A DNA stretch of 42,166 bases from Tuberibacillus calidus DSM 17572 (GTDB lineage: Bacteria > Bacillota > Bacilli > Bacillales > Sporolactobacillaceae), in the NCBI RefSeq assembly GCF_000430685.1, contig NZ_AUMM01000033.1, positions 1 through 42,166 on the forward strand, given 5' to 3'. This document shows positions 39,953 through 42,166 of the stretch, piece by piece. Within the stretch, counting starts at the first letter, position 1; each line of letters opens with the position of its first letter. Both the position numbers and the translations under genes were made by a program. The notes below the pieces were generated by a model. That model was given only the letters and a program-made list of their open reading frames with translations, searched no databases and was not told the DNA's origin.

Positions 39953-40240
39953 CTAACTGAATAATTTGTCAATCAGCTCAGCATCTTCTTGAGAAATATG
40001 TTCTACTTGTGAGGTAGAAGGCTGGTTCGTGACGAGAGGTAAGCCACCTTGATTCTGCAAAATCTCCATCACAATCGACCTGATATTCTCATACGTGACA
40101 GTGGATTGGCCACCGCCGTTAATGTACGCTTCGACAGCTTTTGCGATGTAATCGCTCTTGTTCGGAATGCCCTGTAAATGCTCATAGACATGTCGGTATT
40201 GTTGCTTAAAGGATATTGATAGCTTAAGCCGTTTGCCCAT
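39953..40240 (-). CDS. parR: ParR-like centromere-binding adaptor
   Basis: 95 residues. The N-terminal part (LKLSISFKQQYRHVYEHLQG, then IPNKSDYIAKAVEAYING) has the ribbon-helix-helix look of ParR/StbB adaptors. The C-terminal 40 residues are less ordered and acidic, ending in EDAELIDKLFS, the type of tail that contacts the filament in ParMRC systems. Its start overlaps the end of parM by 17 bases. Identification rests largely on size, fold pattern and position. Confidence 0.75.
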   Translation of the reverse strand: MGKRLKLSISFKQQYRHVYEHLQGIPNKSDYIAKAVEAYINGGGQSTVTYENIRSIVMEILQNQGGLPLVTNQPSTSQVEHISQEDAELIDKLFS

Positions 40241-41210
40241 ACTGTTTTGCCTCCAGGATTTTTAGAAAGCTAAGAACGTTTGCAAACTGAGGATCCGAAT
40301 GAATCAAAGCGGCAGGGAATTGCATTAAAATGTAGTCCCTAAGCAAAAGCGACCCCCCTCCCACGAAGATCATTTCTGTATTGTTAAACGTCAACTTTCG
40401 GCTTCTGGCATGATTGAAAATTTCCTTGACATGGTCGGCGATTAACCTCTCAATGATTTCCTTGCTGTCTTCTTGCTTTTCTCCGTTCAGATACAAGTAT
40501 TTGTCTTTGAACAATTGTTCCACATCACTATCCGAAATCGTTGTTCCATACTTGCTGGTTAAGGTATCGGCAAGTTTCGAACGAAGAATATTTACCCCAT
40601 GGTCGGTGGTTATCATCTTGTCGTATTGAGGGACAAGATGGTTGAACTCCAAGTAGTTTATATTCAGTGAACCTATATCAACCACAAGAGCACGTTTATT
40701 TCGATATTGGTTTATATCGCTGTATATTGGACCGATCCCTTCTGGCAATAGAAGCAGTTGGTTAATGCGAAAGACGAATGATTTTCCATTAACTTTGATG
40801 TAAATAGCTTGACCACCGTTTCGAATAAAATCAAAATAGGCGTTCTTATGTTTTTCATTTTTATAGAGACTCAGAGGAATGTTGATGGCAAGCGATATAT
40901 CGGCAATCCCTTTGCTCTGCCTTGATTTTAGCAAGAGCTGTGTAATCGCCAGGTAAATACAAAGCAAATGTTCCTTTGTGTGCTTCGTTAAATCAAAATT
41001 TGTGCGATCTTCCCCGACCATTTCGCCAATGAGGAAGCTCTTCCCCTCAAATTCTACCAGGAACGAATTCGGGGCAATTTCCGCTCCGAAATCACTGACT
41101 GCCTCGACTTTTGTCCAAAACTTAATCCTGAGCAACGTCCCCTCCTCTTTCATGACACCTTTGGTAGTATTCTTCCCGCTGTCGATTGCAATCAAAAATC
41201 TATTGTGCAT
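40224..41210 (-). CDS. parM: ParM/StbA-family actin-like plasmid segregation ATPase
   Basis: 328 residues. The actin-fold nucleotide motifs are clear: phosphate 1 FLIAIDSGKNTTKGVMK (about residues 5-21), phosphate 2 ALVVDIGSLNINYLEF (about 170-185), and the adenosine motif EMIFVGGGSLLLRDYI (about 283-298). Such proteins form filaments that push replicated plasmids apart when bound to ParR on a centromere. GAGGGGG lies eight bases before the ATG. A chromosomal copy would normally mean an integrated plasmid or element. The 90 bases upstream would be the place for promoter and centromere. Confidence 0.88.
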   Translation of the reverse strand: MHNRFLIAIDSGKNTTKGVMKEEGTLLRIKFWTKVEAVSDFGAEIAPNSFLVEFEGKSFLIGEMVGEDRTNFDLTKHTKEHLLCIYLAITQLLLKSRQSKGIADISLAINIPLSLYKNEKHKNAYFDFIRNGGQAIYIKVNGKSFVFRINQLLLLPEGIGPIYSDINQYRNKRALVVDIGSLNINYLEFNHLVPQYDKMITTDHGVNILRSKLADTLTSKYGTTISDSDVEQLFKDKYLYLNGEKQEDSKEIIERLIADHVKEIFNHARSRKLTFNNTEMIFVGGGSLLLRDYILMQFPAALIHSDPQFANVLSFLKILEAKQYGQTA

Positions 41211-41298
41211 TCACATTCCCCCTCGTATAATAAGTTTCAAATCCACGGTTGATGTCAATTTCCAGTTCATTTTTGCACATTGACAAGTGAATATAGGT

Positions 41299-41328
41299 TT
41301 TGTATTCCGGGCGAGCCCGGAATACAAA
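41299..41328 (+). repeat. perfect 14-bp palindrome upstream of parM
   Basis: TTTGTATTCCGGGC and GCCCGGAATACAAA are exact reverse complements around a two-base centre. It lies 89 bases upstream of parM and about 290 bases before the IS110 transposase. It could be the parC centromere core, a terminator-like structure (T residues on neither side) or the IS110 insertion target. Confidence 0.7.
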
Positions 41329-41329
41329 T

Positions 41330-41621
41330 TTCGGACTTGGACGCTTCGTGATGTTCCCGGATAATGGTCTTAGGATCGTTTGGGTCAATGCTTAGTCCTC
41401 CTGTAGCGATGACTACTTATAAAGTCTGCATCCCCAGGTTCTTGCCTGAACGTCTAACCCGTAGGCCGTTCCTCCGGATCCCCGTGCTGGAAATGAGCAG
41501 TTCCAGGCAGCCCACGGACCGGATGAGTTCTCATACGCGAGGCTGATTGATCGGCAAGCCATCTGGGGATATCCCGAAGCGTCCGATGCCATCGATCCTA
41601 ATACGGAGAGGAGGAAACGAT
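41330..41621 (+). ncRNA. probable IS110 bridge RNA region
   Basis: Non-coding leader of the IS110 transposase. By analogy with characterised IS110 elements it should be transcribed and fold into a bridge RNA with target- and donor-binding loops. Visible pairings include CTGGAA / TTCCAG (near 41488-41507). I cannot assign the loops by eye; the call rests on position and family. Confidence 0.4.
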
Positions 41622-42166
41622 ATGCCCTTATTTGTCGGTATTGACGTGAGCTCTAAAAACCTCGAGGCCTGCCTGATGGATGCCGCCGGGGAAACGTTGG
41701 TCACTCGAACCGTCACCAACAATTTGCCCGGTGCAACGGAATTGAAGGCGGTCATTCTTCAACATGTGAAGAAAGATGACTCTATCCAAATCGCTATGGA
41801 AGCGACATCCGTTTATAGTTGGCATCCGGCCATGTTTTTCCACGAAGATCCTGAACTGAAACAGCGTCAGACAAAGGTGTTCACCTTGAATCCGAAGCTG
41901 GTAAAAAATTTCAAAAAGGCTTATGCCGAAATGGACAAGACCGACCCAAAGGATGCCTGGGTCATTGCGGATCGCTTGCGTTTTGGGCGATTGCCGAAAT
42001 CTGTCATTCAGTCAGAACAATACCTTGCCCTTCAACGGTTAACCCGGATGCGCTATCATCTGGTTCACAGTTTAACGCGAGAACAACAGGTCTTTTTGAA
42101 TCATCTGTTTTTCAAATTCAGCGCTTTTAACCTTGAAGTGGATACATCGGCCTTCGGCCATGCCAT
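41622..42166 (+). CDS. IS110-family transposase/recombinase, N-terminal part
   Basis: 181 codons open to the window edge, with GAGAGGAGG upstream. The N-terminal RuvC-like DEDD domain shows FVGIDVSSKNLEACLMD (first Asp, residue 7), IAMEATSVYSWHP (the Glu, about residue 58) and KTDPKDAWVIADRLRFGRLP (Asp-Asp, about 107-110). The helical linker begins near RLTRMRYHLVHSLTREQQVF. The C-terminal Tnp_20 domain with its catalytic Ser is outside the window. Complete or broken status unknown. Confidence 0.93.
   Translation, partial: MPLFVGIDVSSKNLEACLMDAAGETLVTRTVTNNLPGATELKAVILQHVKKDDSIQIAMEATSVYSWHPAMFFHEDPELKQRQTKVFTLNPKLVKNFKKAYAEMDKTDPKDAWVIADRLRFGRLPKSVIQSEQYLALQRLTRMRYHLVHSLTREQQVFLNHLFFKFSAFNLEVDTSAFGHA

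Larger units (their letters stand above)
41330..42166 (+). mobile_element. IS110-family insertion sequence (left part)
   Basis: A transposase of the DEDD/IS110 family begins at 41622 and runs out of the window. The roughly 290 bases before it contain no gene; in IS110-group elements this left-end region encodes the bridge RNA. The left boundary is set just right of the 14-bp palindrome and is approximate. Confidence 0.65.

Noticed and set aside
41200-41388. A 62-codon minus-strand frame upstream of parM
   Set aside because: It crosses the 14-bp palindrome and overlaps the parM start and ribosome binding site; no family or start signal.

Overview
The window looks like a chromosomal segment of a member of the Bacillales (low to medium GC, Firmicutes-type ribosome binding sites, -35/-10 promoters and Rho-independent terminators). 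The conserved block tpx / rocF - sigW - rsiW - cdaA - cdaR - glmM - glmS, the glmS ribozyme and a tRNA array point to a Bacillus-like relative. The genus cannot be fixed by reading alone.

Layout. (1) 1-345: end of an IS4-family insertion sequence cut by the window edge. (2) 600-1300: a small DUF3918-like protein and a two-helix potassium channel. (3) 1379-2087: tRNA array Glu-Val-Tyr-Lys-Ala, with a truncated duplicate of tRNA-Lys and an odd Ala(CGC) tRNA. (4) 2353-11483: core genes: thiol peroxidase (antisense), arginase, the SigW/RsiW envelope-stress switch with its autoregulatory promoter, the c-di-AMP cyclase CdaA and its regulator CdaR, phosphoglucosamine mutase GlmM, and GlmS behind its self-cleaving ribozyme. 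(5) From 11484 to the right edge: accessory DNA beginning immediately downstream of glmS, the classical attTn7 position. A sequence that looks like a Tn7-type transposon end (TGT terminus plus 20-bp repeats) starts 25 bp past the glmS stop codon. The island is a patchwork: an MFS exporter with a divergent, frameshifted LysR regulator; gene remnants; an arsenic module (metallochaperone, YnfA, ArsR, Acr3, ArsC); a fluoride riboswitch controlling two tandem crcB genes; a cupin; unknown genes; a broken Uma2 nuclease; inverted DnaA boxes; an Fe-S PD-(D/E)XK nuclease, an XRE regulator and a second PD-(D/E)XK-like protein.

(6) 24.9-38.3 kb: a complete type 1 BREX phage-defence operon (brxA, brxB, brxC, pglX, pglZ, brxL), preceded by an unrecognised 89-residue gene that appears to be its first cistron. 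Stable hairpins sit in two intercistronic gaps. The centre of pglX is visibly AT-rich, as expected for an exchanged target-recognition module. (7) 38.4-42.2 kb: an unrecognised protein with a Cys-rich motif, a plasmid-type ParM/ParR segregation pair on the minus strand, a perfect 14-bp palindrome, and an IS110-family element entering from the right, with a leader that should encode its bridge RNA.

How it fits together: a stable housekeeping block ends at glmS, and the DNA beyond it has collected metal/fluoride resistance and anti-phage functions. The ParMR pair and DnaA boxes suggest that part of the island came from a plasmid. BREX itself is a known system. The less-described items are the 89-residue gene upstream of brxA, the flanking nuclease/XRE genes, the downstream Cys-motif protein, and the possible Tn7-like vehicle.
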